The notes beneath the pieces are model-generated. The model was not told the DNA's origin, made no database searches, and saw only the letters and a program-made list of their open reading frames with translations. The position numbers and the translations under genes are program-made. A stretch of 64,000 nucleotides of DNA from Erythrobacter insulae (lineage in GTDB: Bacteria; Pseudomonadota; Alphaproteobacteria; Sphingomonadales; Sphingomonadaceae), in assembly GCF_007004095.1 (NCBI RefSeq), contig NZ_VHJK01000002.1, forward strand, positions 1-64,000. Reading direction: 5' to 3'. How positions within the stretch are numbered: the stretch's first letter is position 1; each line of letters opens with the position of its first letter. Below are positions 1-9,567 of the stretch, one piece after another.

Positions 1-1
1 C

Positions 2-295
2 GTCATGGGAAGTCAGGATATCCTGCGGGTGTCTGTCGGCCAACCCATGACCGTCGAACGCGGCGAACTGGAACTGCGCAGCGATCAAGTGATCGATCGC
101 CTCACCGGTGAACGCGGTGTTGTTACCCAAACCATCGGGATCAGCACAAAACGCCGCTACACAGGGGAAATCGTCTACGCGACACCTGTCTCCAAAGCTT
201 CCGAACTGGGCATCGTCGGACGCTACATCAGCGCCGGAGAAATAGGCCAGGATGAAAGCTTCATGATCGGCGCAAACTTCGGAATGCGCTTCTAA
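2..295 (+). CDS. C-terminal fragment of an outer-membrane/autotransporter-like protein
   Basis: The reading frame is open to the left edge, so only the last 97 or so residues are visible and the apparent ATG at base 5 is not the true start. The fragment is rich in alternating polar and hydrophobic residues and ends Gly-Met-Arg-Phe. A terminal aromatic residue is usual for proteins inserted by the BAM machinery. The layout (Val-Gly-Gln-Pro, then several short beta-like stretches) resembles the C-termini of S8-peptidase autotransporter-like proteins of sphingomonads, but the catalytic part lies outside the window. The assignment is by pattern and remembered family likeness only. The next gene starts 82 bases downstream on the same strand. 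Confidence 0.45.
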   Translation, partial: VMGSQDILRVSVGQPMTVERGELELRSDQVIDRLTGERGVVTQTIGISTKRRYTGEIVYATPVSKASELGIVGRYISAGEIGQDESFMIGANFGMRF

Positions 296-377
296 ACACT
301 TTGCAAACTGTTTTCGGATACATGTCCCGAAAGTCGACCGCAAAACCCTTAACGAACCCCACAGGAGAACAGCGAAA

Positions 378-2969
378 ATGAAAAGGAATGTGAAACCACA
401 CGTGTTCCTCGCGTCTGCGCTCCTACTGGTTGCTCCGGTTGCCGTTTCTGCCCAGGCCGAGCCTGATGCATCGCCATATGATCAGAGCATCTCTGTCGCT
501 AAGACGCAGATGATGGGCAACTCTGCCGCCGCACTGAAAGCGGCGCGCGAAGCCGAAAAACTGGCCGATGGCGACGATGAGCGCGGCATACTGGACCGAC
601 TTACCGCCAAATGGCTGCAAGGCGAGGCTCTGATGCGTTTGAACCGCGCGCCGGAAGCCGAGAAGATTATCGCCGAAGCGCTGAACGAAGTTTCTATCAA
701 AGCGCCTGACCATAAACTTCACGCAGATCTGTTGCGCTCGCAAGCCGGTCTTAAAGCGGCCGCAAGCCAATACGGCGAGGCATTGTCGAGTTTCCAGAAA
801 GCGCATGACCGCTACAAAGCGTTAGGCGAAGCCCGCAGCCAGGCCATTGTCCTGCAAAACATGGGCTCGCTTTATTCAGATGCGCGAGATTACGAACGCG
901 TTCTGAGTTATTACCGCGAAGCGACTTCGGTTTTCACCGAGGATAGCGCCCTATCACTTTCGGCCCATAACAACCGCGGCAATGCTCTTAAAGAGCTGGG
1001 TCGCTATGACGAAGCCGAGGATGAATTTCAGCTGGCTCTGAAAGTCGCCGGTACAATGTCTAGCGCGATGCTAGAAGCGCGCATCCTGACCAACATTGCC
1101 TCTACCCAATTTCTCAACGGTCAGCTTGCCGCAGCAGAGCAAAGCGTAAGCCAAGGCATGCGTCTGGCAACGCGTGAGGCCCCTGACTGGTTGCCGTTTT
1201 TGCACGGCGTCAAATCGCAAATTGCCTATAAAGAAGGGCGGACTTCATTAGCCCAAGTGCACATGGAGCGGGCTTTTGCGAATCAGAATCTCGAAGAGAC
1301 CTCGCCCTATTTTCGTGACTTCCACGAAACGGCCTACCGCATCTATTCGGAAACCGGCAATTACCGTCTAGCTGCGCAGCATATCGCTGCATTCAATCGG
1401 ATCGACAGCCAGGCTCGTGATCTGTCTGCACAGGCAAACAACGCTCTGCTTGGTGCGCGTTTTGACGCAGAAAACCGTGAGCTTCGCATTTCCAAACTTT
1501 CCGCAGAGAAAGAGCTTAACGAAGCGCAGCTTTCGACAGCGCAAAATCAGAATTTCCTTCTTTCGACGCTGGTCGCATTGGTCATCATCGCCTTTCTGAT
1601 TGCCCTGGCTGTTCTCAGAACAGTGAACCGCAACCGGGCGGCGATTAAAACCGCCAACGAAAAGCTTACCTACGTCACACAGCATGATAGCCTTACCGGA
1701 CTGTTTGCGCGTGATTATTTCCGTAGCCTGCTCGACGAGGAAGCCGATGGCTGCCTGGAAGATGGCAAGCAAGGTGTGCTGATGTTGATCGACCTTGATC
1801 GGTTCAAGCAGGTCAATGATGTTTACGGCCATGCTGTCGGCGATTCCCTGCTTACTCAGGTCGCAGCTCGCTTCCGCGAGGCTGCTGGTGATCGTGCCGT
1901 GATTGGCCGTTTGGGCGGTGATGAATTCGGTTTGTTTCTGCCCCACCCCAGCACCCTGGATGAGGCCGCTGAAATTGCTGATGCGATCATTGCGCGAGTA
2001 AGCCAACCCTATGTAATTGATGATAAAGACGTCTCTGTCGGCGCATCCATCGGGATGGCTGAAATCGGTCGCGACGGGTCATCGACCAGCGTTCTGATGA
2101 CGAATGCCGACCTTGCGCTTTACGAAGCGAAAGGGCGCGGGCGCGGCACACACGTAAGCTATCGCCAGGCCATGCGCGGCCAGCTTGAAGAGCGAGCTTT
2201 GCTCGAACTGGACCTGAAACACGCGCTTGAGCGCGATGAAATCTCTGTATCGTATCAGCCTATCGTCGACACAGATGGTAAAACTGTTCTGTGTCACGAA
2301 GCGCTTATGCGTTGGAACCACGCAGAACGCGGTGCAGTCGAGCCCAGCACTTTTATCCCGATTGCCGAAGATGCGCTTCTGATCGAACCACTGGGTGAAT
2401 GGCTGTTACGTACAGCTTGCCATGAAGCGGTAACGTGGCCTGAAAACGTCAAACTGACTGTCAACGTGTCCCCATTGCAGCTTAAAAACCGCGCGTTTTT
2501 GGGGACTGTAGTCGAAGCGCTCGCATCGAGCGGTCTTGCGCCAGATCGCCTGCTTTTGGAGATCACCGAAAGCACAGTTTTGGAGATGGACGATGATCTG
2601 CAAAGCCTGATCAAGAGCCTGACCGAGCTCGGTGTATCTTTCGCACTGGATGACTTCGGCTGTGGTTATTCATCGCTGAACTACATAGAAAAAATGCAAT
2701 TCTCGATGATCAAGATCGACAGCGATTTCGTTCAGGCCGCAGCGTCTGGTTCGACCAGAAGCCAAGCCATTGTGACTGCGATTGTCTCGCTTGCGAATTC
2801 GCTTGATATCGCGGTAACCGCAGAAGGTATCGAAACCGAAGAACAGGCCGCTGCCATGCGCGAATTGGGCTGCACTTGTTTCCAGGGCTTCTACTTCGGA
2901 TTTCCGATCGCCTCGCAGAGCTCAGACAGCGGGAATGTCACGGAAATCAAAGCGCGCAAAGTCGCGTAA
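378..2969 (+). CDS. TPR-GGDEF-EAL cyclic-di-GMP turnover protein
   Basis: This 863-residue membrane-bound signalling protein has a signal peptide (residues 1-25), a periplasmic stretch of TPR-like helical repeats (about 35-340), a coiled region, one membrane helix (about 393-413), then cytoplasmic GGDEF and EAL domains. The GGDEF motif is intact at 513-517, so diguanylate cyclase activity is possible. EAL begins at 641 (Glu-Ala-Leu-Met-Arg-Trp), and later motifs Asn-Val-Ser, Glu-Ile-Thr-Glu-Ser and Asp-Asp-Phe-Gly-Cys-Gly-Tyr are also intact, so phosphodiesterase activity is likely. No RxxD inhibitory site sits five residues before GGDEF. The ATG follows an AGGAG at about 363-367. The TPR part probably senses a periplasmic partner (inference). 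The nearest downstream gene, lpdA, is convergent only 12 bases away. Confidence 0.92.
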   Translation: MKRNVKPHVFLASALLLVAPVAVSAQAEPDASPYDQSISVAKTQMMGNSAAALKAAREAEKLADGDDERGILDRLTAKWLQGEALMRLNRAPEAEKIIAEALNEVSIKAPDHKLHADLLRSQAGLKAAASQYGEALSSFQKAHDRYKALGEARSQAIVLQNMGSLYSDARDYERVLSYYREATSVFTEDSALSLSAHNNRGNALKELGRYDEAEDEFQLALKVAGTMSSAMLEARILTNIASTQFLNGQLAAAEQSVSQGMRLATREAPDWLPFLHGVKSQIAYKEGRTSLAQVHMERAFANQNLEETSPYFRDFHETAYRIYSETGNYRLAAQHIAAFNRIDSQARDLSAQANNALLGARFDAENRELRISKLSAEKELNEAQLSTAQNQNFLLSTLVALVIIAFLIALAVLRTVNRNRAAIKTANEKLTYVTQHDSLTGLFARDYFRSLLDEEADGCLEDGKQGVLMLIDLDRFKQVNDVYGHAVGDSLLTQVAARFREAAGDRAVIGRLGGDEFGLFLPHPSTLDEAAEIADAIIARVSQPYVIDDKDVSVGASIGMAEIGRDGSSTSVLMTNADLALYEAKGRGRGTHVSYRQAMRGQLEERALLELDLKHALERDEISVSYQPIVDTDGKTVLCHEALMRWNHAERGAVEPSTFIPIAEDALLIEPLGEWLLRTACHEAVTWPENVKLTVNVSPLQLKNRAFLGTVVEALASSGLAPDRLLLEITESTVLEMDDDLQSLIKSLTELGVSFALDDFGCGYSSLNYIEKMQFSMIKIDSDFVQAAASGSTRSQAIVTAIVSLANSLDIAVTAEGIETEEQAAAMRELGCTCFQGFYFGFPIASQSSDSGNVTEIKARKVA

Positions 2970-2981
2970 GGCCAACCTGTC

Positions 2982-4394
2982 CTAAATGTGAAGCGCCTTT
3001 CCGTAAGCGCCCAGCACGCTTTCATGCATCGATTCTGAAATGGTTGGATGCGGGAACACAGTCTGCATCAACTCTGCCTCGGTCGTTTCCAGAGTCTTGC
3101 CAATCGTATACCCTTGAATCATCTCTGTGACTTCGGCGCCAACCATATGCGCGCCCAGCAATTCTCCTGTCTTTGCATCAAACACAGTCTTGGTGAACCC
3201 TTCGGATTCTCCAAGAGCGATTGCCTTGCCGTTTCCGATGAAAGGGAAAGTCCCGACCTTTACAGAGTGCCCGGCCTCTTTGGCCTTTGCTTCGGTCATG
3301 CCGACGCTGGCGATCTGCGGGTGGCAATATGTGCATCCCGGGATTGCATCGCGGTTGAGCGGGTGCGGATGAACATCTTTATTGCCCAATTCCTGCGCAA
3401 TCGCCTCCGCTGCAGTGACGCCTTCATGACTTGCTTTATGTGCGAGCCACGGCCCGGGTGTGCAGTCACCAATGGCCCACAGGCCTTTTGATTTCGTGCG
3501 GCCATACGGATCGATCTGAATGAACCCGCGGTCCATATCGGCGAGCTTTTCCAAGCCCACATTTTCGGTATTCGGCATAATCCCGATGGCAGTGATGCAG
3601 TGTGTAAATTCACTCGTTTGGATTTTGCCATCTTTGGCCTTGATCGTCGCGGTGACACCTTTGGCGCTAACTTTGATATCCTCGACACCAGCCCCGGTCA
3701 TGATGGTCATGCCCTGTTTCGTGAGGCTTTTTTCAAGAAACGATGACACATCGTGATCTTCGACCGGAACAATCCGGTCCAGCATTTCGACAACAGTCAC
3801 ATCCGCGCCCATATCGTTATAGAAGCTCGCGAATTCGATGCCGATTGCACCTGACCCGATCACCAATAATTTTTTGGGCATTTCCGGCGGAGTCATGGCC
3901 GTCCGATAGGTCCAGACTTTATCACCGTCCGCCTTTGCAAATGGCAAATCACGCGCACGGGCGCCCGTCGCAACGATAATATGCTTCGCGGCGAGCTTTT
4001 CTTCGCCGTTTTCGCCTTTTACCGTCATGGTTGTGGCACCGGTCAGCACCCCCTCACCCATATGGACGGTGATCTTGTTCTTCTTCATGAGGTGCGCGAT
4101 GCCTGAACTGAGCTGTTTTGCAACGCCCCGGCTTCGCTTTACGACCGCGTCCAGATCCGCCTCGATTTTTCCAGCAATCTTGAGCCCATAATCCGAGGCA
4201 TGCTGCGCATAATGCAGAATTTCGGCCGAACGCAGCAGCGCCTTTGTCGGGATACATCCCCAATTCAAACAGATCCCGCCAAGGTTTTCGCGTTCAACAA
4301 TCGCTGTTTTCAGGCCAAGCTGCGCGCAGCGTATGGCGGCAACATATCCGCCAGGACCGGAACCAAGGACGATGACATCGTAATTACCTGACAT
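2982..4394 (-). CDS. lpdA: dihydrolipoyl dehydrogenase (E3)
   Basis: This 470-residue FAD enzyme reoxidises the dihydrolipoyl groups of 2-oxoacid dehydrogenase complexes and passes electrons to NAD. Visible features are an N-terminal dinucleotide motif (Gly-Ser-Gly-Pro-Gly-Gly, 11-16), the redox disulfide Cys42/Cys47 in Gly-Gly-Ile-Cys-Leu-Asn-Trp-Gly-Cys, a second NAD-binding GSGAIG motif near the middle, and the C-terminal His-Pro-Thr-Ile-Ser-Glu of the active-site dyad. Length is normal. It is the last of four leftward genes led by the PDH E2 gene, with a lipoprotein and a membrane protein between. This places it with the pyruvate dehydrogenase complex, although E3 is usually shared with other complexes. 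Confidence 0.97.
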   Translation of the reverse strand: MSGNYDVIVLGSGPGGYVAAIRCAQLGLKTAIVERENLGGICLNWGCIPTKALLRSAEILHYAQHASDYGLKIAGKIEADLDAVVKRSRGVAKQLSSGIAHLMKKNKITVHMGEGVLTGATTMTVKGENGEEKLAAKHIIVATGARARDLPFAKADGDKVWTYRTAMTPPEMPKKLLVIGSGAIGIEFASFYNDMGADVTVVEMLDRIVPVEDHDVSSFLEKSLTKQGMTIMTGAGVEDIKVSAKGVTATIKAKDGKIQTSEFTHCITAIGIMPNTENVGLEKLADMDRGFIQIDPYGRTKSKGLWAIGDCTPGPWLAHKASHEGVTAAEAIAQELGNKDVHPHPLNRDAIPGCTYCHPQIASVGMTEAKAKEAGHSVKVGTFPFIGNGKAIALGESEGFTKTVFDAKTGELLGAHMVGAEVTEMIQGYTIGKTLETTEAELMQTVFPHPTISESMHESVLGAYGKALHI

Positions 4395-4516
4395 TGATCA
4401 ATTATCCCTACAATATTCAAACTTTGCTGAGGTTATCGCCGCACGTATCAGACAACGAAAAGCCTCATTCGAACCTAAAAACAAAAACCGTACCCAAACC
4501 GAAATCCAGCGTGCCT

Positions 4517-4981
4517 TCAGCCATTAATTGCCCCGCGCTGCGGCCTGATGATCCAGAACCAACCAAGCACTGCAAACGTCATCGCAGCGATCAAACTGGG
4601 CACTCCAAAGGCAAAGGCCGCCGCTGTGTCAGCGACCAGATATGCAGCCAGAGTAATCATAACGGCCGAAAGCGCCGCAATCAGGAACAGCGCAGACGGT
4701 GTCCTCGCCAACTGACGCACTGCCAGAAAATATGTCAGCAAAGCCACGGGAAAGCCGATCGCGAGGCTGCCGAGAAGCGAGACCTGTAACGCACCCAGTT
4801 GAAAACCGCTCAGGGCGTTTTCAGAAGAGCTCCGACCAGCTTCGATCATCAAATAAATGGCAACCGGAACCCACGCAGCGATCCCGGCCAGAATGGCTAT
4901 GACTGCAAATTTGGCAAAAATGATGAACGGATCCAACACAATCGCGCCCTTATCCTGCCATGAGTTCAACGAAATTTTCAT
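4517..4981 (-). CDS. four-helix integral membrane protein, unknown function
   Basis: A 154-residue protein that I do not recognise. It has four strongly hydrophobic segments (roughly residues 20-45, 63-88, 95-118 and 122-145) joined by short loops, and a positively charged loop after the second helix. The ATG chosen overlaps the end of the upstream lipoprotein gene by 32 bases. A GTG at 4939, just after that gene's stop and preceded by AGGATAAGG, would give a shorter protein of 140 residues and is a real alternative. It lies between pdhC and lpdA on the same strand, so it is probably co-transcribed with them. No function can be deduced. Confidence 0.75.
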   Translation of the reverse strand: MKISLNSWQDKGAIVLDPFIIFAKFAVIAILAGIAAWVPVAIYLMIEAGRSSSENALSGFQLGALQVSLLGSLAIGFPVALLTYFLAVRQLARTPSALFLIAALSAVMITLAAYLVADTAAAFAFGVPSLIAAMTFAVLGWFWIIRPQRGAING

Positions 4982-5414
4982 TCACCCAGCCAGAATTGCA
5001 GACGCCTTCATAATTGCGGACGTTTTGCACTGGTGAACTCGTCCCGCAATTGATCTCTTCATCGCTTTCAGGCGCGTAAACGATCCCGATCCAGTTGCCG
5101 ACTTGCTGGCACATGGACACATTGCGACCTGGCCCCAATTGATCGATTTCGCGCGCATTTCCAGCTGGTGCATCGCGCACAGATAGCAGGTTTTCGCCTT
5201 TGGAATTGAGATTGGTAATCCGGCCACTCCCGGCGCAGGCATCAAACCGTGGGCCGTCAAAACCGATCCTTACGGGGCGCATCGGCGTCCCTGTCTGGGT
5301 GCTTCGGGCGGTGGGTGAAACGCCATCCCGATCATAATCGTCTGGCGTACATCCCCCGGCGATCAAAGCCGCCGCACTTATTGAAATAAAAATCAGGCGC
5401 TCCGTTTGCGTCAA
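4950..5414 (-). CDS. SH3-like domain lipoprotein
   Basis: A 154-residue exported protein with a signal peptide ending Ala-Gly-Gly-Cys, so Cys22 is a likely lipidation site, although the -3 residue is Ala rather than Leu. The mature part contains a stretch (about residues 65-115) with a Leu-Ser-Val-Arg-Asp-Ala-Pro start, as in bacterial SH3 domains, and four further cysteines that could form disulfides. The start is TTG, overlapping the pdhC stop in TTGA, which indicates translational coupling. Bacterial SH3 domains often bind peptidoglycan or proteins in the periplasm. Why it lies in a pyruvate dehydrogenase operon is unclear and may only reflect operon packing. Confidence 0.75.
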   Translation of the reverse strand: MTQTERLIFISISAAALIAGGCTPDDYDRDGVSPTARSTQTGTPMRPVRIGFDGPRFDACAGSGRITNLNSKGENLLSVRDAPAGNAREIDQLGPGRNVSMCQQVGNWIGIVYAPESDEEINCGTSSPVQNVRNYEGVCNSGWVNENFVELMAG

Positions 5415-6673
5415 ACGACCAGGCCCATCGGGTTCTCAATCAGGCTGCGGAATTGATCGAGCAATTTGGCACCGTCCACCCCATCAATAGCGCGGTGATC
5501 AAAGCTGCCCGTTACGCTCATAACAGTCGCGACTTGTAAGGCGCCATCAACCACATAAGGTCGCTGTTCTCCGGCACCGACGGCAAGGATCATCCCTTGC
5601 GGTGGATTGATCACGGCATCGAATTGCTTTGTTCCAAACATGCCGAGATTGGACACCGAAGCCGTGCCGCCTTGATATTCGTGCGGCTGCAATTTCCCGT
5701 CACGCGCTTTGCCTGCCAGTTCTTTCATTTCTTTCGAAATCTCCGCGAGACCTTTGCGTCCGGCATCGCGAATTATCGGCGTGATCAAGCCGGTGGGCGC
5801 AGCAACCGCGACCGAGATATCTTCGCGCGTATATTGATGCATCACATCGCCCTGAAAGCTGACATTGCATTGCGGTTCGCGTTGCAGCGAACGGGCCAAC
5901 GCCTTGATGATCAGATCATTGACCGAAAGTTTTACATTGTCCGCTTCCAATGAAGCATTCAGCTGTTTGCGCAGAGCCAATAACGGATCGAGCCGAACAT
6001 CGACCGTCAAGTAGATGTGCGGTATCTCCTGCTTCGCTTCGGTCAGCCGGCGCGCAATGACTTTGCGTACATTATTGAGCTTCTGTTCCTCGAACGGCGC
6101 ATCAAAATCGTTGGCAGGTTGCGCCGCTGCCGGGCTCGCAGCGCTCTTCGCAGCAGGTGCCGGGGCCGCGTCTGAAGCATCAGCGTTTTCGACATCGGCT
6201 TTGACAATCCGGCCATTCGGGCCGCTGCCGGTCAAACTGGATAGGTCGACGCCATTTTGTTCAGCGATGCGCTTTGCCAGAGGTGATGCGATTACACGGT
6301 CCCCAGATTTGCCTGAGCTGGCCGCCGGTGCTGATGATGCGGCAGGTGCTGGGGCATCACTGGAAGCGGGAGCAGGTGCTGGTGCAGGTGCGGTATTTTC
6401 ACTTGGCGCACTGATTGCGTTTGCATCTTCGCCTTCTTCGGCAAGCATCGCGATGACAGAACCAACCGCGACATTTTCAGCGCCCTCTTCGACAACAATT
6501 GCTGCCATCACGCCTTCATCCACCGCTTCGAATTCCATCGTCGCTTTATCGGTTTCGATCTCGGCCATGATGTCGCCTGACTGAATCGTATCACCAACTT
6601 TGACGAGCCATCTGGCGAGGGTTCCCTCTTCCATTGTCGGGGACAAAGCAGGCATCTTAATTTCAATGGCCAT
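5411..6673 (-). CDS. pdhC: pyruvate dehydrogenase complex E2, dihydrolipoyl acetyltransferase
   Basis: This 420-residue core subunit of pyruvate dehydrogenase transfers the acetyl group from lipoyl to CoA. The start Met-Ala-Ile-Glu-Ile-Lys-Met is chosen because the lipoyl domain begins there and a GAGGA lies upstream; a 34-residue extension in the same frame is unlikely. Domains are one lipoyl domain (1-75, lipoylated Lys43 in Glu-Thr-Asp-Lys-Ala), an Ala/Pro-rich linker, a peripheral subunit-binding domain (around 135-170), another Ala/Pro linker, and the catalytic domain ending in Asp-His-Arg-Ala-Ile-Asp-Gly with active-site His393. It heads a leftward cluster with lpdA. E1 genes are not in this window. 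Confidence 0.95.
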   Translation of the reverse strand: MAIEIKMPALSPTMEEGTLARWLVKVGDTIQSGDIMAEIETDKATMEFEAVDEGVMAAIVVEEGAENVAVGSVIAMLAEEGEDANAISAPSENTAPAPAPAPASSDAPAPAASSAPAASSGKSGDRVIASPLAKRIAEQNGVDLSSLTGSGPNGRIVKADVENADASDAAPAPAAKSAASPAAAQPANDFDAPFEEQKLNNVRKVIARRLTEAKQEIPHIYLTVDVRLDPLLALRKQLNASLEADNVKLSVNDLIIKALARSLQREPQCNVSFQGDVMHQYTREDISVAVAAPTGLITPIIRDAGRKGLAEISKEMKELAGKARDGKLQPHEYQGGTASVSNLGMFGTKQFDAVINPPQGMILAVGAGEQRPYVVDGALQVATVMSVTGSFDHRAIDGVDGAKLLDQFRSLIENPMGLVV

Positions 6674-6788
6674 GGAGTAATCGATTCCTCTTTGGTCGGT
6701 TGCACACCATCTCTGGCGAATCCACAGCCTTCGGACAAGGCCTTGCATACGAAACCATTTGATCGGATAGCCCAATCAGGAGGCTTTT

Positions 6789-7241
6789 ATGCGCACATTT
6801 CTTGTCGTTACCGACGAAAGCGAAGAGGCCCGCGCCGCGTTGCGCTTTGCCGCCCGCCGTGCGGTAGCCGTTGACGGGGCTGTTCATATCCTCGCTTTGG
6901 TACAACAACAAAACTTCAGCGCGTTTGGCGGCGTTCAGGCAACAATTGAACAGGAAGCGCGCGACCGCGCCGAAATGCTTGCTCACGGGGTCGCTGGAAA
7001 CCTGTTGGCTGAAAGCGGGATTATGCCGACGATTTCGGTCAAAATCGGCAGTGGTCAAAAGATCGTCAGCGAATTCCTGAAATCGCATGACGAGGTTGCA
7101 GCCTTGATCCTCGGCGCCGCGAAAGGCAGCGCTCCGGGTCCGCTGGTCGCGCATTTCTCCGCACATGCCGGCGAACTGCCCTGTCCGTTGTATATCATTC
7201 CGTCCAATTATGACGAAAAAACCGCTGATCATGGCGTTTGA
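6789..7241 (+). CDS. universal stress protein (UspA family)
   Basis: A 150-residue soluble protein with the single-domain Usp fold: an N-terminal beta strand (Thr-Phe-Leu-Val-Val-Thr-Asp), an alternating alpha/beta pattern, and a C-terminal Gly-Ala-Ala-Lys-Gly-Ser-Ala-Pro-Gly stretch that matches, loosely, the Gly-rich nucleotide-binding loop of ATP-binding members. It is preceded by an excellent ribosome site (AGGAGG, 5 bases before ATG). It diverges from pdhC, sharing a 115-base gap, and its end nearly touches the end of convergent rnr. Usp proteins help survival in stasis and stress; the specific role here is unknown. Confidence 0.85.
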   Translation: MRTFLVVTDESEEARAALRFAARRAVAVDGAVHILALVQQQNFSAFGGVQATIEQEARDRAEMLAHGVAGNLLAESGIMPTISVKIGSGQKIVSEFLKSHDEVAALILGAAKGSAPGPLVAHFSAHAGELPCPLYIIPSNYDEKTADHGV

Positions 7242-7249
7242 TTGCAGGC

Positions 7250-9550
7250 TTACTTTCGTTTGCCTTGATGGCGAATGTTGCCCGGACGACCTCTTTTCCC
7301 GGTTTTGAACTTACCTTTTTTCGGGCCACCCGCGCCGCGCCTGTTATAATCATTCCGATCGCCACGCTGCGCGAGCGAATTTCCGTCTTCATCGACCGGC
7401 TCAAACTTTAACGCGCCTGTCAAAGCATTCGATTCGGCCAATTTCAACTTAACCCGATCACCCGCAGAGTAAGACGTGCCGGTGTCCACTCCGATAAGCG
7501 ACTGGGCCGCCTCATCATGCCGGAAATATTCACCGCCAAGCGTCGAAACAGGCACAAGCCCATCCCCGCCAAGCCCGACGATAGTCGCGAAGAAACCAAA
7601 CCCTTGAACGCCGGTGATCCGTGTCTCGAACACCTCTCCGACACGGCCCGATAGCCACGCCGCCACATAACGGTCGATTGTGTCGCGCTCTGCCTCCATT
7701 GCGCGCCTTTCAGTTTGGCTGATCTGATCGGCGATTTCTTGAAGACTGGCCGCGTCTTTCTCCGACAATCCACTTGTCTCAGGCAATGAGCCACCCGGTT
7801 TGGGCTGCTCCAGCTTGTACGCATCCACCAATGCACGGTGGACAAGCAAATCGGCATAACGCCGGATCGGCGACGTGAAATGCGCGTATGACGCGAGCGC
7901 CAGACCGAAATGGCCTGCATTGGCCGGGCCATAATAAGCCTGCATCTGACTGCGGAGAACCGCCTCCATCACTTGTGCTTTTTCGGAATCTTCGGTCAGC
8001 TCCTTTAGCATCGCGTTGAAAAGACTTGGCTTAATGACTTGGCCCAGTGCGAGAGTCTTTCCAAGTGTCGCCATATATTCTCGCAGCGCGATCAATTTTT
8101 CGCGGCTCGGCGTATCGTGGACACGGTAAACAACAGGAGCGCTCTTGGCCTCCAATGCCTTGGCTGCGGCAACGTTTGCAGCGATCATGAAGTCTTCGAC
8201 TACGCGGTGCGCGTCAAGCCGTTCGCGCACGGCAATTTCTTCGATCACGCCGTCTTCATTGAGCAACACCCGGCGTTCAGGAAGATCTAGGTCGAGCGGC
8301 TCACGCGCCGCACGCGCAGCGGCGAGAGCGCGCCATGCGTCCCAAAGATTGGCGAGATATTCCGGAGGGTTTCCACTATCGACAGCGGCCTGGGCATCCT
8401 CATACGGAATGTTGTGATGGATCCGCACGAGAGCGCGCGTGAAACGGAAACTCGTAACCTTACCCTCGCCGTTGATATGCAGATGGCACGCCATCGCCGC
8501 GCGATCTTCATCCTCGCGCAGTGAACACACATCAGCTGACAGGATTTCGGGCAGCATCGGCACGACACGGTCGGGAAAGTAAACCGAGTTACCGCGCTTT
8601 CGCGCTTCTTTATCAAGCAAGCTGCCGGGTCTAACATAGAAAGACACGTCAGCGATCGCGACAAGCGCGTTGAACCCGCCCTGCCCGTCAGGCTCGGCCC
8701 AGATTGCGTCATCGTGATCCCGCGCATCCGCAGGGTCAATCGCAACGATCGGCAAATGGCGAAGGTCTTCGCGCTTTTCCTTTGAGAGTTTTAACTCGGC
8801 AGCCTGTGCCGCTTCGCTGTGCACTCCATCGGGGAATACATTGGGAATTCCGTGTTTCGCGATAGCGATTAGGCTGAAACTTTTCGGTGCAAGCGGATCG
8901 CCAATGACTTCGACAACTTTGACGCCGGCACGATCGCTGTTCCCCGTGCGCTCGGCAATGACCAGCTGGCCTTCTTCGGCTTCGCCCACATCGCTGATCG
9001 GGGCGGATTGCCGCACGCGCTTGTCAACCGGCGCCAGCCATGCTTTTCCGGCGCGGTCCAGCTCGACAACGCCCATCATTCCTTCGGTGCGCGCGGGCAA
9101 TTTCTTGATCGGAAATGCAACCCAACCGCTGTCCTGTTCTTCGGTTCGGGCCAGAACACGATCGCCGCGTTTCAGGGCTGGCGCGCGTTTACCGCCGCGC
9201 CCTTTCAATTCCTTAATCGTGATACGCGGTGGTTTGCCAGGGGCTTCAGGTGACCAGTTATCGGGTTCGCCAATTGGTTCGCCATCTTCAATCGCCACCA
9301 CTCGCAATACGGTAACCTTGGGGACCCCGCCCATGCGGTGATACGCAGTTTTCTTTCCGTCGATCAGTCCCTCTTCTGCCATATCTTTCAGCAGTTTTTT
9401 AAGCCTGATCTTCTCCTGCCCTTTCAAGCCAAAGGCCTTAGCGATTTCGCGCTTACCCGCAGGTTTGTCAGAGGACTGGATAAATTCGATTACCTGCTCT
9501 CGGGAAGGCATCCCGGCAGGACGGTTCATTTGTCGTTTGGCCATATCCAT
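7250..9550 (-). CDS. rnr: ribonuclease R, 3'-5' exoribonuclease
   Basis: A 766-residue RNase II-family enzyme that degrades structured RNA processively from the 3' end. An N-terminal winged-helix region (about 15-75) is followed by cold-shock-type domains, then the RNB catalytic domain starting Ile-Asp-Pro-Ala-Asp-Ala-Arg-Asp-His-Asp-Asp-Ala (271-282), which carries the magnesium-binding aspartates. A C-terminal S1 domain follows, and a basic tail rich in Lys, Gly and Arg. Length is typical. Two ATGs lie two codons apart at the start and the ribosome site is weak. It is the last of nine leftward genes and follows the M28 peptidase gene by 17 bases. Confidence 0.96.
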   Translation of the reverse strand: MDMAKRQMNRPAGMPSREQVIEFIQSSDKPAGKREIAKAFGLKGQEKIRLKKLLKDMAEEGLIDGKKTAYHRMGGVPKVTVLRVVAIEDGEPIGEPDNWSPEAPGKPPRITIKELKGRGGKRAPALKRGDRVLARTEEQDSGWVAFPIKKLPARTEGMMGVVELDRAGKAWLAPVDKRVRQSAPISDVGEAEEGQLVIAERTGNSDRAGVKVVEVIGDPLAPKSFSLIAIAKHGIPNVFPDGVHSEAAQAAELKLSKEKREDLRHLPIVAIDPADARDHDDAIWAEPDGQGGFNALVAIADVSFYVRPGSLLDKEARKRGNSVYFPDRVVPMLPEILSADVCSLREDEDRAAMACHLHINGEGKVTSFRFTRALVRIHHNIPYEDAQAAVDSGNPPEYLANLWDAWRALAAARAAREPLDLDLPERRVLLNEDGVIEEIAVRERLDAHRVVEDFMIAANVAAAKALEAKSAPVVYRVHDTPSREKLIALREYMATLGKTLALGQVIKPSLFNAMLKELTEDSEKAQVMEAVLRSQMQAYYGPANAGHFGLALASYAHFTSPIRRYADLLVHRALVDAYKLEQPKPGGSLPETSGLSEKDAASLQEIADQISQTERRAMEAERDTIDRYVAAWLSGRVGEVFETRITGVQGFGFFATIVGLGGDGLVPVSTLGGEYFRHDEAAQSLIGVDTGTSYSAGDRVKLKLAESNALTGALKFEPVDEDGNSLAQRGDRNDYNRRGAGGPKKGKFKTGKRGRPGNIRHQGKRK

Positions 9551-9567
9551 GGCCTATGGACGACTGC

